A DNA stretch of 64,000 bases from Serratia rubidaea (GCA_901472405.1 LR590463.1:2046001-2110000); one strand, 5' to 3'; numbered from the stretch's first letter, positions 49,418-63,670 are shown. A program made the numbers and translations. Notes: generated from the sequence alone by a model not told the origin.

Positions 49418-50758
49418 ATGATGAAAGCAATAATTCCCGCACTGGTCGCCAGTGCTCTGAGTTTCTCTGCGTTCGCGCAGGACGCCACGGTCAGCAGCGA
49501 GCTGATCAAACGGGGTGAGTATCTGGCGCGCGCCGGCGACTGCGTGGCCTGCCACACCAACGGCAAAAGCGGCAAAGAGTTTGCCGGCGGTCTGGCGATG
49601 GAGACGCCGATCGGCACCATTTACTCCACCAACATTACGCCGGACAAGAAAACCGGCATCGGTGATTACAGCTTCGAAGACTTCGACAACGCGGTACGCA
49701 AGGGCGTCGCCAAAAATGGCAGCACGCTGTACCCGGCGATGCCGTTCCCGTCGTTTGCGGTGATCAAAGAAGACGATATGCGCGCCATGTACGCCTACTT
49801 TATGCACGGCGTCCAGCCGGTGGAAGAGGCCAACAAGGACTCCGATATTCCGTGGCCGCTGTCAATGCGCTGGCCGCTGAGCATCTGGCGCGGCATGTTT
49901 GCGCCGGCGCCGGCCGATTTTGTGGCGGATGCGCAAGCCGATCCGGTGACGGAGCGCGGTCGTTATCTGGTTGAAGGGCTGGGCCACTGTGGCGCCTGCC
50001 ACACGCCGCGCAGCATCACCATGCAGGAAAAGGCGCTGAACGAGAAAGAGGGCGACGACTACCTGTCCGGCAGCAATGCGCCGATTGACGGCTGGGTCGC
50101 CTCCAGCCTGCGCGGTGAGAACCGCGACGGCCTGGGCAGCTGGAGCGAAGCCGAGCTGACCGAGTTCCTGAAAACCGGCCGTAACGACAAGGCGATCGTA
50201 TTTGGCGGCATGAGCGACGTGGTAGAGCACAGCCTGCAGTATCTGAGCGACGAAGACCTGACCGCCATCGCCCGCTACCTGAAAACGCTGCCGCCGAAGG
50301 GCGGTAAGCAGCAGGCGGCGCCGGTGGAAGACAGCGTCGCCAAAGATCTGTGGCGCGGCGACGACAGCAAGCCGGGAGCGGCGCTGTACGTGGATAACTG
50401 CGCGGCCTGCCACCGCACCGACGGCGTGGGCTATAAACGTGCCTTCCCGGCGCTGAAGGGCAACCCGGTCGTGCAGACCGAGGACGCCACCTCGCTGATC
50501 CATATCGTGCTGACCGGCAACACCACGCCGGCGGTGAAGGGGGCGGTGTCCAACATCACCATGCCGCCGTTCGGCTGGCGTCTCAACGACCAGCAGGTGG
50601 CGGACGTGGTGAACTTTATCCGCACCAGTTGGGGCAACAAGGCCGACGCTGTCAGCGCGGCGGACGTTGCCGCGGTGCGTAAGGACCGCTCAATGATCCG
50701 CGACGAGAAAGAGATGGGCAGCGCCGCGGTGCCGGACCATCCGGACGCGCATAAATAA
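49418..50758 (+). CDS. Gluconate 2-dehydrogenase cytochrome c subunit
   Basis: A 446-residue exported protein: signal peptide ending SAFAQDA (about residue 21), then three class I cytochrome c domains with CVACH (42-46), CGACH (191-195) and CAACH (328-332). It passes electrons from the FAD subunit to the quinone pool or terminal oxidase in the periplasmic membrane face. Intact, in contrast to the two genes before it. It ends with a terminator, closing the operon. Confidence 0.93.
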   Translation: MMKAIIPALVASALSFSAFAQDATVSSELIKRGEYLARAGDCVACHTNGKSGKEFAGGLAMETPIGTIYSTNITPDKKTGIGDYSFEDFDNAVRKGVAKNGSTLYPAMPFPSFAVIKEDDMRAMYAYFMHGVQPVEEANKDSDIPWPLSMRWPLSIWRGMFAPAPADFVADAQADPVTERGRYLVEGLGHCGACHTPRSITMQEKALNEKEGDDYLSGSNAPIDGWVASSLRGENRDGLGSWSEAELTEFLKTGRNDKAIVFGGMSDVVEHSLQYLSDEDLTAIARYLKTLPPKGGKQQAAPVEDSVAKDLWRGDDSKPGAALYVDNCAACHRTDGVGYKRAFPALKGNPVVQTEDATSLIHIVLTGNTTPAVKGAVSNITMPPFGWRLNDQQVADVVNFIRTSWGNKADAVSAADVAAVRKDRSMIRDEKEMGSAAVPDHPDAHK

Positions 50759-50784
50759 CGACGATTGCTTATCGATAAACGTAC

Positions 50785-50806
50785 AGGCCCGCAAGGGGCC
50801 TTTTTT
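50785..50806 (+). terminator. Terminator of the gluconate-type dehydrogenase operon
   Basis: AGGCCC, loop GCAA, GGGGCCTTTTTT, 26 bases after the cytochrome gene stop. Confidence 0.85.
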
Positions 50807-51208
50807 ATATAGCCGCCCGGCAGATTTGACCTTCTCTTAATGCCCGCATGGGCGTTAACGATTAAGCCGCGACGCTTTCTTCTGCGCGTTCTAAGGGTTT
50901 ACCATCGGCGTAAAAATCAGCACATTAACCCTCGTCACCCTTCGCTGATACTTTCCCTGTTTTTTACGCTGACCGTGCATGATTATGCTGAACCCGTACG
51001 GGAACTATGGATTAATCGTTCACGAAGCACGCAGTTAACCGCATAAACATAGACCCATCCTGCATTTTTAATTATCCTTTGCCGTCCTTCCAACAGGCAA
51101 TCAGATGGTTTTATTTATTAACCTATTGAATTATAAAATAAAATATCGCGGAGAGGGAAGTTCCGTTGAGCGCAATCGTTGTCGTTACAGATTAAGGTAA
51201 GCTGTCTC
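50807..51208 (+). promoter_or_regulatory. Intergenic region before the amino acid permease
   Basis: About 400 bases, A+T rich from 51040 to 51150 (AATTATAAAATAAAATATC near 51128-51146 resembles -10/UP-type sequence). A 68-codon frame at 50840-51046 has no ribosome site or protein-like features, and I do not accept it. Probably long promoter region and leader of the permease. Confidence 0.35.
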
Positions 51209-52489
51209 ATGAGTACTATTTCTCCGGATACCGGCGCGCTGGCGACCCCGCCATCGTCGCGCTGGAACAAAACGGACACCGTATGGATGTTCGGGTTATA
51301 TGCTACGGCGGTGGGCGCCGGCACGCTGTTTCTGCCGATTAACGCCGGCCTGAACGGCCCGCTGGTTTTGCTGCTGATGGCGCTGTTCGCCTTTCCGCTG
51401 ACCTATCTGCCGCACCGCGCCCTGAGCCGGTTTGTGCTGTCCGGCTCCAGCCGTGACGGCAATATCCATGATGTGGTGGTGGAGCACTTTGGCGTGCTGG
51501 CCGGCAAAATTATCATGGTGCTTTATCTGCTGGCGTTTTTCCCGATTGTGCTGGTGTACAGCATTTCGATCACCAATGCGCTGGACAGCTTCCTGATCCA
51601 CCAGTTCCACGTCACGCCGCCGCCGCGCCTGTGGCTGAGCCTGGCGGTGGTGGCGGTGCTGAATCTGGTGCTGCTGCGCGGCAAAGACGGCATTGTCGCC
51701 GCGATGGCATGCTGGTCTTCCCGCTGCTGGTGTTCCTGATGGGCATCTCGTTGTATCTGGTCCCGAGCTGGAATACCGCGCATTTCACCCAGGGGCTGAT
51801 GAGCACGCAGTTTGACAGCCCGTCGCTGTGGCATTCGCTGTGGCTGGCGGTGCCGGTGATGGTGTTCTCCTTCAGCCATGCGCCGATCATCTCTTCCTTC
51901 GCCTCGACGCAGAAGAGCCTGTACGGCGACAGGCGGAGCGCCGCTGCGCGCGGATTATGCGCTACAGCTACATGCTGATCTGCGTCACCGTGCTGTTCTT
52001 CGTCTTCAGCTGCGTGCTGAGCCTGTCTTACCAGGATATGGAGCAGGCCAAAGCGCAGAACATTACCGTGCTGACCACGCTGGCGAACAAGTTCTCCAAC
52101 CCGCTGATCGCCTATCTGGGACCGATCATGGCGATGCTGGCGATGGCGAAATCCTACCTCGGCACCTCGCTGGGAGTTACCGAAGGGGCGACCAGCCTGA
52201 TTGACGGCGTCACCCGGGCGCTGGGTAAGCCGCTGAGCTCACGCACTACGCACCGTGTCTCTGCGCTGGTGCTGTTCCTGCTCACCTGGGCGGCGACGGT
52301 ATGGAACCCGAGCGCGCTGCATATCATCGAGACCATCAGCGGCCCGCTGATCGCGGTGATCCTGTTTATCCTGCGATGTACGCGGTGCGGGCCGTGCCGT
52401 CGATGCATAAGTACCGCGCCCTGAGCAATGTTTTTGTTCTGGTGATGGGGCTGATTGCCCTGTCGGCGTTGATTTACGGACTGATGTAA
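51209..52489 (+). CDS. HAAAP/STP-family amino acid permease (SdaC/TdcC-like), three frame breaks
   Basis: About 428 residues, eleven membrane helices. The N-terminus (RWNKTDTVWMFGLYATAVGAGTLFLPINAGLNG) is typical of SdaC, TdcC and YhjV. Then GISLYLVPSWNTA, SFSHAPIISSFAS, AMLAMAKSYLGTSLGVTEGA, and the end VFVLVMGLIALSALIYGLM. Frame breaks near 51705, 51940 and 52375 look like single lost bases. Likely a proton- or sodium-coupled serine/threonine or other hydroxy-amino-acid importer; no deaminase gene is beside it to fix the substrate. Confidence 0.83.
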
Positions 52490-52495
52490 CACCGC

Positions 52496-52524
52496 CGGCG
52501 CATCGTCAGGATGCGCCGCTTTCC
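52496..52524 (+). terminator. Hairpin terminator after the permease
   Basis: CGGCGCATC, loop GTCAG, GATGCGCCG followed by CTTTCC; a perfect 9-bp stem but a poor T run. Confidence 0.6.
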
Positions 52525-52580
52525 GCTGCCGGTTAACACCTGTTTGCAATTAAGGCGCTGAAAAGCACCGTTGGATTTTG

Positions 52581-52604
52581 ATAATAAAAGTAATTCTCAT
52601 TATG
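52581..52604. promoter_or_regulatory. Candidate Fur box before the iron-complex binding protein
   Basis: GATAATAAAAGTAATTCTCA followed by TTAT carries outward NATWAT-type elements (GATAAT at one end, CATTAT at the other; on the other strand it starts ATAATGAGAAT). Weaker than the sitA box but well placed, about 35 bases before the start. Confidence 0.5.
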
Positions 52605-52636
52605 CTTTCCTGGTTGATATTTTACTAAGGAGCAGC

Positions 52637-53768
52637 GTGTGTCCGTCGAATTATCCCGCTGGTGTTAGCCTGCGCCAGCGTTTTCTCCGCCAGGCCCTGG
52701 CGACCCAATATCCGTTAACCTTAACCGACACTTCCGGCCAGCGCGTAACGCTGAAGCAGGAGCCTAAGCGCGTCGTGGTGCAGGACGGCCGTGATATTCT
52801 GACGCTGGCGCTGCTGGACCGCGCCGATCCGTTCAGCGCCTGGTGGCCTGGAATAACCTGCTGAAAAAGAGCGACGGAGCAACCTGGGACATCCTGAAAA
52901 GCAAATGGCCGGCGGCCAATAACATCCTCGATATGGGCTTTAGCGACCATGGCGAGGTGAACCTGGAAAGCGTGATCGCCAAACAGCCGGATCTGATGAT
53001 CGCCCAGCTGCGCTCCAAGCCGTCGCTGGAACAGACCGGCGTGCTCAAACAGCTGAAAGCGCTGGGGGTGCCGGTACTGTTTATCGACACCATGCTCAAA
53101 CCGGTGGAGAACACGCCGAAAAGCGTGACCTTGCTGGGAGAGGCGCTGGATCGCGAACCAGAAGCCAAGCAGTACACCGATTATTATCAGCAGCACTATC
53201 AGAATATCGTGGCGAAAACCCAGGCGATTGAACCCAAGCCGCTGGTGTTTATTGAAGCGAAAGCCGGGCTGAACGGTCTGGAGTCCTGCTGCTTTACCCA
53301 TGCGCACGTCGGCTGGGGCGGGCTGGTGGAGGCGGTCGGCGCCCGTAATATCGGCTCTGAGCTGCTGCCCGGCGCTACGGCGACGTTTCGCTGGAGAAAG
53401 TTATCAGCATGAAGCCGCAGGTGTATATTGTGTCCGGTTCGCAGTGGGCGAGTAAAACCAACGCCGCGGTGCCGTTTGGTTACGGTGTCACGCAAAAGCA
53501 GGTGGACGACGCCTTTACGCGGATGAAGCAGCGCCCGGGCTTTGCTCAGATTGACGCGGTGAAACAGGGGCGCTTCTACGGTATCTACCATAACTTCTAC
53601 AACCATCCGTACAATATCGTCGGGCTGGAGTATCTGGCGAAATTTATCTACCCGGCGCAGTTTAAAACGCTGGATCCGGCGCAGACCTACAGCGAAATCC
53701 TGAAGAACTTTACCGAAGTGCCCGAAGGCAAAGGCATCCTCGGCGCACAGGCGCCGGGCGGCAAGTAA
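52637..53768 (+). CDS. Periplasmic iron-complex (siderophore-type) binding protein, frame interrupted
   Basis: About 377 residues, FecB/BtuF-like fold. After AAGGAG the probable GTG start at 52637-52639 leads to a signal peptide that is read in another frame (IIPLVLACASVFSA) before the mature part TQYPLTLTDTSGQRVTL returns. Typical features: DIMIAQLRSKPS-like segment, ALGVPVLFIDTM, and ESCCFTHAHVGWGGLVEAVG (near residue 220). Breaks near 52643, 52697, 52850 and 53385. No permease or ATPase gene lies beside it, so it must share a transporter encoded elsewhere. The Fur-like box supports an iron role. Confidence 0.8.
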
Positions 53769-53781
53769 CATGGTAGCCACC

Positions 53782-53806
53782 CCGGGAAAGCGCCGTGCTT
53801 TCCCGG
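53782..53806 (+). terminator. Hairpin after the binding-protein gene
   Basis: CCGGGAAAGC, loop GCCGT, GCTTTCCCGG: a perfect 10-bp stem, but no T run follows, so termination is uncertain. Confidence 0.5.
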
Positions 53807-53842
53807 CATCCTGTAGATGGCCGGATTTCCCGCAGCGCAGCG

Positions 53843-54079
53843 ATGAGCCGGGACATGATTGAGATAATTGCAAACGTCATTATCAATATTATCGGCGCGC
53901 TGCTGACGTTGATCTGTGAGATTACCGATCTGGTTTTCTCCTGCCTGAAAGGGCCGCTGTGGCGGCGGCTGTTGATTTCCCTGCTGGTTTTCCTGGTGAT
54001 GCTGGGCGGACTTTGCTGGCGGTGGGGCGTTAACGGCGCGATAGCGCATGTTGTGTGGCGGTTCAGCAGGCCCGATTGA
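53843..54079 (+). CDS. Small membrane protein (78 aa)
   Basis: From the ATG at 53843 (or 53855) the product has two hydrophobic segments (IIANVIINIIGALLTLICEI and LLISLLVFLVMLGGLCW) joined by a short basic loop (KGPLWRR), and a basic C-terminus. No family recognised; ribosome sites are weak for both starts. It stands between the iron binding protein and the beta-helix gene, all in one direction, but the hairpins around it argue against one operon. Confidence 0.6.
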   Translation: MSRDMIEIIANVIINIIGALLTLICEITDLVFSCLKGPLWRRLLISLLVFLVMLGGLCWRWGVNGAIAHVVWRFSRPD

Positions 54080-54120
54080 CTCCGCTTTTTCTCCTCTTTC
54101 CTCTTAAATGCTCTGGCGCT

Positions 54121-54140
54121 GCCCGGTTCGTGAGCCGGGC
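54121..54140 (+). repeat. Hairpin before the beta-helix gene
   Basis: GCCCGG, loop TTCGTGAG, CCGGGC, followed by ATGAGG. It resembles the hairpin at 55766-55794 after the same gene: both share GCCCGG ... CCGGGCATG. Confidence 0.55.
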
Positions 54141-54180
54141 ATGAGGTTTATACAGAGCAATATCGACGAGGAGAGTCAAT

Positions 54181-55741
54181 ATGGAACATGTTCAGACTGG
54201 GAACCAGGAAAGGTATGCCGCCGTGGGCGAGGGCAATTACACCCGGAAATGTTCGGCGCTGCCGGTGACGGCGCGACCGATGATCGCACGGCAATTCAGG
54301 CGGCGATCGATGCGGCGCATCAGTCTTATCTGTCGTACGGAACGCCCTGTTGCGTCACGCTGGGGGCGAGAACGTACATGGTGTCGAAAAATCGGCTTCA
54401 ACCGTGATCGCCGGTGAGGTGGCCGCCGGCTTTGGCTGCCTGAATATGCGTTCGGCGTGACGCTGTGCGGCAACGGGACGATTAAGCTGATGCCCGGTAC
54501 GGCAGGAAACGTCCCCGGCGCGCTCGTGACCAACTGGAGCGGCGCCTGCACCGATATCAGCATTGAAGGCATCACCCTTGACGGCAATGCCTCCCAGGTC
54601 ACCGCTGCCAGTATGGTGGCGATCAATATCGTCGATTCCCAACGCGTGCGCATTCATCAGGTTCGGGTGCATAACAATAATGTCGGCCAGGCCGGCGGTA
54701 TTTATTTACGCCGCAGCGGCAGTTCAACGTCGGCGTATGGCTGTAAAGAGAGCCAGGTTACCGCGTGTTATGTTCAGGATGTCGCCTTTATCGGTATTCA
54801 GGCCGAGCGCCCGACGGGATTATCATCGCGGGGAACTACGTGATGAATACGGGGGATAATGGCATCGATATTGAAGGTAATACGCCGGAGAATGCGTCCG
54901 GCACCGCCCGCCAAATGAATATCAGCGGCAATATTTTAAGAAATAACAAGAACGGCATATTTATCGAGTCCTGTTCGGGCGCCGTTATCAACGGCAATGA
55001 TATTGCCGAGGTGGCGGGGATCGGCATTGTCAGCAACCGGATTCATTCCGGCTCATTCAATAACGTGATTACCAACAACAAAATTGCCGGTACGGCCGGT
55101 AAAACGGCCTATGGCCTGAGGGTGATTAACAGCTCTGGCAACTGTCTGATTCAGGGCAACTTTTTCTCCAGCCTGCAGAGCGCTATCAAGCTTAACGGCA
55201 TGGCGACGCGGGTTTGTATTGGCGAAAATACCCACGCCGCGATTGAACGCTTTATCATTGAGCTGGGGCGACGGCGGACTATCCGATCGCCGCGCTCAGA
55301 AGCCTGGTCGGCCGGCAGTTTATTATGGGCGGGCAGGAAAACGGCTTCCCGGCGCTGATATCGCCGCTGGGCAGCCCGGGCAACTTCCCGAATCGTTTCT
55401 CGATCGGCACCTGCGAACGCGGGCATTATTCTGACTTAAACGGCGCGGGAGAAATCAACTTCACGCGCGGCAGCCTGGTGCTGCAGTACCACCCGGACTG
55501 GAAAGGCTACGCCTTATATAATTACCGCGGCGACGGCTATACGGAAATTCTGGCCACGGCGGCGCCGGGCGAATATTTGCTGATTAACGGGGAGACATAC
55601 CTGGTGGAGGCGGGGCATACCGCGACGCAAAGAAGGCTGAAGCGTTGGGATGGCGGGCAGTATGCGGATGGCGACTATCGCAGCTATCTGGACCAGAACT
55701 ACCAGGGCGAAATCAAGCGGCGTGAGTGGGGGACGCTGTAA
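54181..55741 (+). CDS. Right-handed beta-helix (pectate-lyase/tailspike-like) protein, frame interrupted
   Basis: About 519 residues in several frames. After a GGAGAG ribosome site the start is MEHVQTGNQERYAAVGEGNY; then KMFGAAGDGATDDRTAIQAAI, the standard opening of Pectate_lyase_3/tailspike helices. The following repeats are rich in Asn and Gly turns (GITLDGNASQ, GNYVMNTGDNGIDIEGN, ISGNILRNNKNGIFIES, ITNNKIAG), typical of parallel beta-helix coils. The last 130 residues form a different C-terminal domain (GSLVLQYHPDWKGYALYNYRGDG). No signal peptide. It may bind or cut a polysaccharide. Breaks near 54250, 54400, 54455, 54815 and 55270. Confidence 0.7.
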
Positions 55742-55765
55742 GCGACGCGCGTGATTGAACGCTGT

Positions 55766-55794
55766 CCATGCCCGGAGCCTGCGTCCGGGCATGG
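55766..55794 (+). terminator. Hairpin after the beta-helix gene
   Basis: CCATGCCCGGA, loop GCCTGCG, TCCGGGCATGG: a perfect 11-bp stem followed by TTGCGTTTTT. Works as a terminator and matches the hairpin at 54121-54140 in its core. Confidence 0.65.
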
Positions 55795-55998
55795 TTGCGT
55801 TTTTATCCGCGGTCAACAGGCCTGGATGAAAAAGCCGCGGGTAGCCGTCCGCCGTGCAAGGTGCTACACTGTGCGCCGTTATCGCGTCACACCCTCGGCA
55901 CATCGCAAATTCTGTGCCGGTGCGTGTATATATTTGGCAGAGTGAAGCTAAATAGCGCCAATAACGCATCGATGTTAAACAAAAATGTTTTTCTATAT

Positions 55999-56019
55999 GT
56001 GATCTGTCGTGTGGGTCAC
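55999..56019 (+). promoter_or_regulatory. thrS: Candidate tRNA-Thr-like hairpin in the thrS leader
   Basis: GTGATC, loop TGTCGTGTG, GGTCAC can form a stem-loop whose loop holds CGT, the anticodon of a threonine tRNA. It lies 22 bases before the thrS ATG. In E. coli ThrRS binds such a leader element and blocks ribosome access. The ribosome site AAGGA follows at 56030-56034. Confidence 0.55.
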
Positions 56020-56041
56020 CACTGTAGATAAGGAATGATTA

Positions 56042-57967
56042 ATGCCTGTTATTACGCTTCCTGACGGCAGTCAGCGTCATTACGACCACGCCGTATCCCC
56101 CCTGGACGTTGCCCGCGATATCGGCCCTGGCCTGGCGAAAGCCTGCATTGCCGGCCGTGTGAACGGCGAACTGGTCGACGCCTGCGATCTGATTGAATCC
56201 GATGCGCAACTGGCGATTATCACCGCCAAGGACGAAGAGGGCTGGAGATTCTGCGCCACTCCTGCGCGCACCTGCTGGGCCATGCCATCAAACAGCTGTG
56301 GCCGGACACCAAAATGGCCATCGGCCCGGTGATCGACAACGGTTTCTATTATGACGTTGACCTGGACCATACCCTGACGCAGGAAGACCTGGATCTGCTG
56401 GAAAAGCGGATGCATGAGTTGGCTGACAAGGATTATGACGTCATCAAGAAAAAGGTCAGCTGGCAAGAGGCCCGCGACACCTTCGCCGCCGCGGCGAAAG
56501 CTACAAGGTGGCGATTCTGGATGAAAACATCAGCCGCGATGACCATCCGGGCCTGTATCACCACGAAGAATATATCGACATGTGCCGCGGTCCGCACGTG
56601 CCGAACATGCGTTTCTGCCACCACTTCAAGCTGCAGAAGACCTCCGGCGCTTACTGGCGCGGCGACAGCAAAAATAAAATGCTGCAGCGCGTATACGGCA
56701 CCGCCTGGGCGGACAAAAAGCAGCTGAACGCCTACCTGAAGCGTCTGGAAGAAGCGGCCAAGCGCGACCACCGTAAAATCGGCAAGCAGCTCGACCTGTA
56801 CCACATGCAGGAAGAGGCGCCGGGCATGGTGTTCTGGCATAACGACGGTTGGACGATCTTCCGCGAGCTGGAAGCCTTTGTGCGCGTGAAGCTCAAAGAG
56901 TACCAGTATCAGGAAGTGAAAGGTCCGTTTATGATGGACCGCGTGCTGTGGGAAAAAACCGGCCACTGGGATAACTACAAGGACGCGATGTTCACCACCT
57001 CTTCGGAGAACCGTGAATACTGCATCAAGCCGATGAACTGCCCGGGCCACGTGCAGATCTTTAACCAGGGCCTGAAGTCCTACCGCGACCTGCCGCTGCG
57101 CATGGGCGAGTTCGGCAGCTGCCACCGTAATGAGCCGTCAGGCTCGCTGCACGGCCTGATGCGCGTGCGCGCTTCACCCAGGACGACGCCCATATCTTCT
57201 GTACTGAAGATCAGGTGCGCGCCGAAGTGAACGACTGCATCAAAATGGTCTACGATATGTACGGCACCTTTGGCTTCGAAAAGATTGCGGTGAAATTATC
57301 CACCCGTCCGGAGAAACGCATCGGCACCGACGAAATGTGGACCCGAGCGGAAGACGACCTGGCGGCCGCGCTGACTGAGAACGGCATTCCGTTTGAATAT
57401 CAGCCGGGTGAGGGCGCGTTCTACGGACCAAAAATTGAATTTACTCTGCATGATTGTTTGGATCGTGCATGGCAATGTGGTACCGTGCAGCTCGATTTCT
57501 TCTTACCGGGCCGTTTAGGCGCGTCGTACGTTGGCGAAAACAACGAACGCGTGGTGCCGGTAATGATTCACCGCGCTATTCTGGGCTCCATGGAGCGCTT
57601 CATCGGTATTCTGACCGAGGAGTACGCCGGGTTCTACCCAACCTGGATCGCCCCTGTGCAGGTGGTGGTGATGAATATCACCGACGGTCAGTCTGATTAC
57701 GTCCAGCAATTAACCAAAAAACTGCAAGATGCAGGTATTCGTGTTAAAGCGGACTTGAGAAATGAGAAGATTGGCTTTAAAATTCGCGAACATACTTTAC
57801 GTCGGGTTCCCTATATGCTGGTGTGCGGCGACAAAGAGGTCGAAGCAGGCAAAGTTGCCGTTCGTACCCGCCGTGGCAAAGACCTGGGAAGCCTGGACGT
57901 AAGTGAAGTCGTAGACAAGCTGCTGCACGAGATTCGCAGCCGTAGTCTTCATCAACTGGAGGAATAA
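56042..57967 (+). CDS. thrS: Threonyl-tRNA synthetase (three frame breaks)
   Basis: 642 residues expected. Start [20 protein letters not shown] (TGS domain), then the editing domain, class II core ([50 protein letters not shown]) and the C-terminal anticodon domain to QLEE at 57967. Breaks near 56247 (GAGGGC-TGG, a C is missing), 56500 (before [10 protein letters not shown]) and 57170 (RVRGFTQDDAH, a G is missing). Because this is an essential gene, the breaks show that the sequence has errors. It charges tRNA-Thr and represses its own mRNA. Confidence 0.96.
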
Positions 57968-58522
<555 letters not shown>

Positions 58523-58596
58523 GGCTTCCAAGTAATCGAACCCGCGCAGCGCTTGCGTTGTGTGGGTTTTATTCGCCTCACTGATTCGTTGTTTAA

Positions 58597-58818
<222 letters not shown>

Positions 58819-58832
58819 GCCACATTTTTTGA

Positions 58833-59219
<387 letters not shown>

Positions 59220-59228
59220 GTCAGTGGA

Positions 59229-59251
59229 AGAGGGAGCTTGCTCCCTCTTTT
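59229..59251 (+). terminator. Terminator after rplT
   Basis: AGAGGGAGC, loop TTG, CTCCCTCTTTT, right after the rplT stop. Confidence 0.8.
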
Positions 59252-59337
59252 AATCTTTGCCCGTCGGGCAGATGTTGACTTTTATTGACCCGCGTTTTAT
59301 CAATGTGGTCAACCGCAACCAACAAGGTAATGCAAGC

Positions 59338-59382
59338 ATGCACGCTGCTATTTTCCGTTTCTTTTTTTACTTTAGCGCCTGA
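59338..59382 (+). CDS. pheM: Phenylalanine leader peptide of the pheST attenuator
   Basis: 14 residues, MHAAIFRFFFYFSA, with five Phe, almost the same as E. coli PheM. Stalling of the ribosome at the Phe codons when charged tRNA-Phe is scarce lets the downstream RNA avoid termination. The coding bases 59351-59370 can pair with 59401-59420 (GTAAGAAAAGAAACGGAAAG) to form the protector stem. Confidence 0.97.
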   Translation: MHAAIFRFFFYFSA

Positions 59383-59386
59383 CTTC

Positions 59387-59454
59387 AGGAGGCTTTGCGC
59401 GTAAGAAAAGAAACGGAAAGTAGCGCCTAAGCCTCCCCTGTGGAGGCTTTTTTT
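59387..59454 (+). terminator. pheST attenuator: antiterminator and terminator
   Basis: The terminator is GCCTCC, loop CCTGT, GGAGGC plus TTTTTTT at 59431-59454. The competing arm AGGAGGC at 59387-59393, just after the pheM stop, can pair with the GCCTCC arm. This is the classic alternative-structure set of the pheST attenuator. Confidence 0.9.
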
Positions 59455-59545
59455 GTTTTGGGCGAAAGAAAACGTGATTTTTTGCCCAAAAGGCGGACGA
59501 AAAGATAGATAACTACTTATTTATCAAGGTATTATTAAACGGTAA

Positions 59546-60580
<1,035 letters not shown>

Positions 60581-60594
60581 GGCGGGAATATCAC

Positions 60595-62983
<2,389 letters not shown>

Positions 62984-62987
62984 ACCT

Positions 62988-63283
62988 ATGGCGCTTACTA
63001 AAGCTGAAATGTCTGAACACCTGTTTGAAAAGCTGGGGCTTAGCAAACGGGATGCGAAAGATTTGGTAGAACTGTTTTTTGAAGAAGTCCGTCGGGCTCT
63101 GGAAAACGGTGAACAGGTCAAACTGTCCGGTTTCGGCAATTTCGACCTGCGCGACAAGAATCAACGTCCGGGGCGTAACCCAAAAACCGGCGAAGACATC
63201 CCAATTACGGCGCGCCGCGTGGTGACCTTCCGTCCGGGCAGAAGTTAAAAAGCCGGGTGGAAAACGCGAGCCCGAAAAACTGA
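62988..63283 (+). CDS. ihfA: Integration host factor alpha subunit (one missing base)
   Basis: 98 residues. Start [20 protein letters not shown]; the arm motif [14 protein letters not shown] with the Pro that kinks DNA is present. A missing C near 63239 (FRPG-QK) ends the frame early; corrected, it reads [13 protein letters not shown] to the TGA at 63283. With IhfB it bends DNA at specific sites. Last gene of the thrS-ihfA cluster, followed by a terminator. Confidence 0.95.
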
Positions 63284-63299
63284 CACGGGTAGTAACACT

Positions 63300-63325
63300 A
63301 AAAAGGCCGCTGATGCGGCCTTTTT
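63300..63325 (+). terminator. Terminator of the pheST-ihfA operon
   Basis: AAAAAGGCCGC, loop TGAT, GCGGCCTTTTT, 17 bases after the corrected ihfA stop. Confidence 0.87.
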
Positions 63326-63457
63326 CATGTCTTGCATAGCGGCTCTTTTAATTTAACAAGAAGGACGTGTCGGGCCGGTGCTGGTTAGGAGATAGGTGGA
63401 TTTTTCTTCAAGTTGTTTGTATTGTTAGGAGAAATTCAACAAGTTGCAGAGGAATAC

Positions 63458-63670
63458 ATGGATGTAAAATCAATAGCCAAAGGAATGGTTGCGGGGAAAG
63501 GGGCTTTGCATCTCATTGAGGCTATTGTTGGCGGAATATTCTCTATTGGCGTGTTTGTCTCATTTTTTTGGTTCGATGACTGGTGGCAACGGGCTTTAAG
63601 CGCAGTAATTTTTATGGTGCTGGTCATAGCCACTGTTGGCGTATGCAGTTATGCCAGAGGTGAGCGCTGA
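63458..63670 (+). CDS. Small membrane protein (70 aa)
   Basis: Start MDVKSIAKGMVAGKGALHL at 63458, preceded by GAGGA six bases upstream. Two hydrophobic segments (LIEAIVGGIFSIGVFVSFFW and LSAVIFMVLVIATVGVCSY) with an acidic, Trp-rich turn between them (FDDWWQR). I recognise no family. Base composition here is clearly less GC-rich than the neighbouring operon, so it may be an accessory gene. The next gene faces the other way. Confidence 0.6.
   Translation: MDVKSIAKGMVAGKGALHLIEAIVGGIFSIGVFVSFFWFDDWWQRALSAVIFMVLVIATVGVCSYARGER

Larger units (their letters stand above)
55742..56041 (+). promoter_or_regulatory. thrS: Region before thrS, including the leader
   Basis: 300 bases holding the hairpin at 55766-55794, then the thrS promoter and leader. 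The last 120 bases are A+T rich and contain the anticodon-like hairpin described separately. No coding frame convinces me. Confidence 0.5.

Noticed and set aside
50840..51046. A 68-codon frame after the cytochrome gene
   Set aside because: No ribosome site, mixed composition with no protein-like pattern; probably leader sequence.
54181..55741. A prophage around the beta-helix protein
   Set aside because: No capsid, tail, lysis, integrase or attachment sequence is visible on either side; neighbours are core or metabolic genes.
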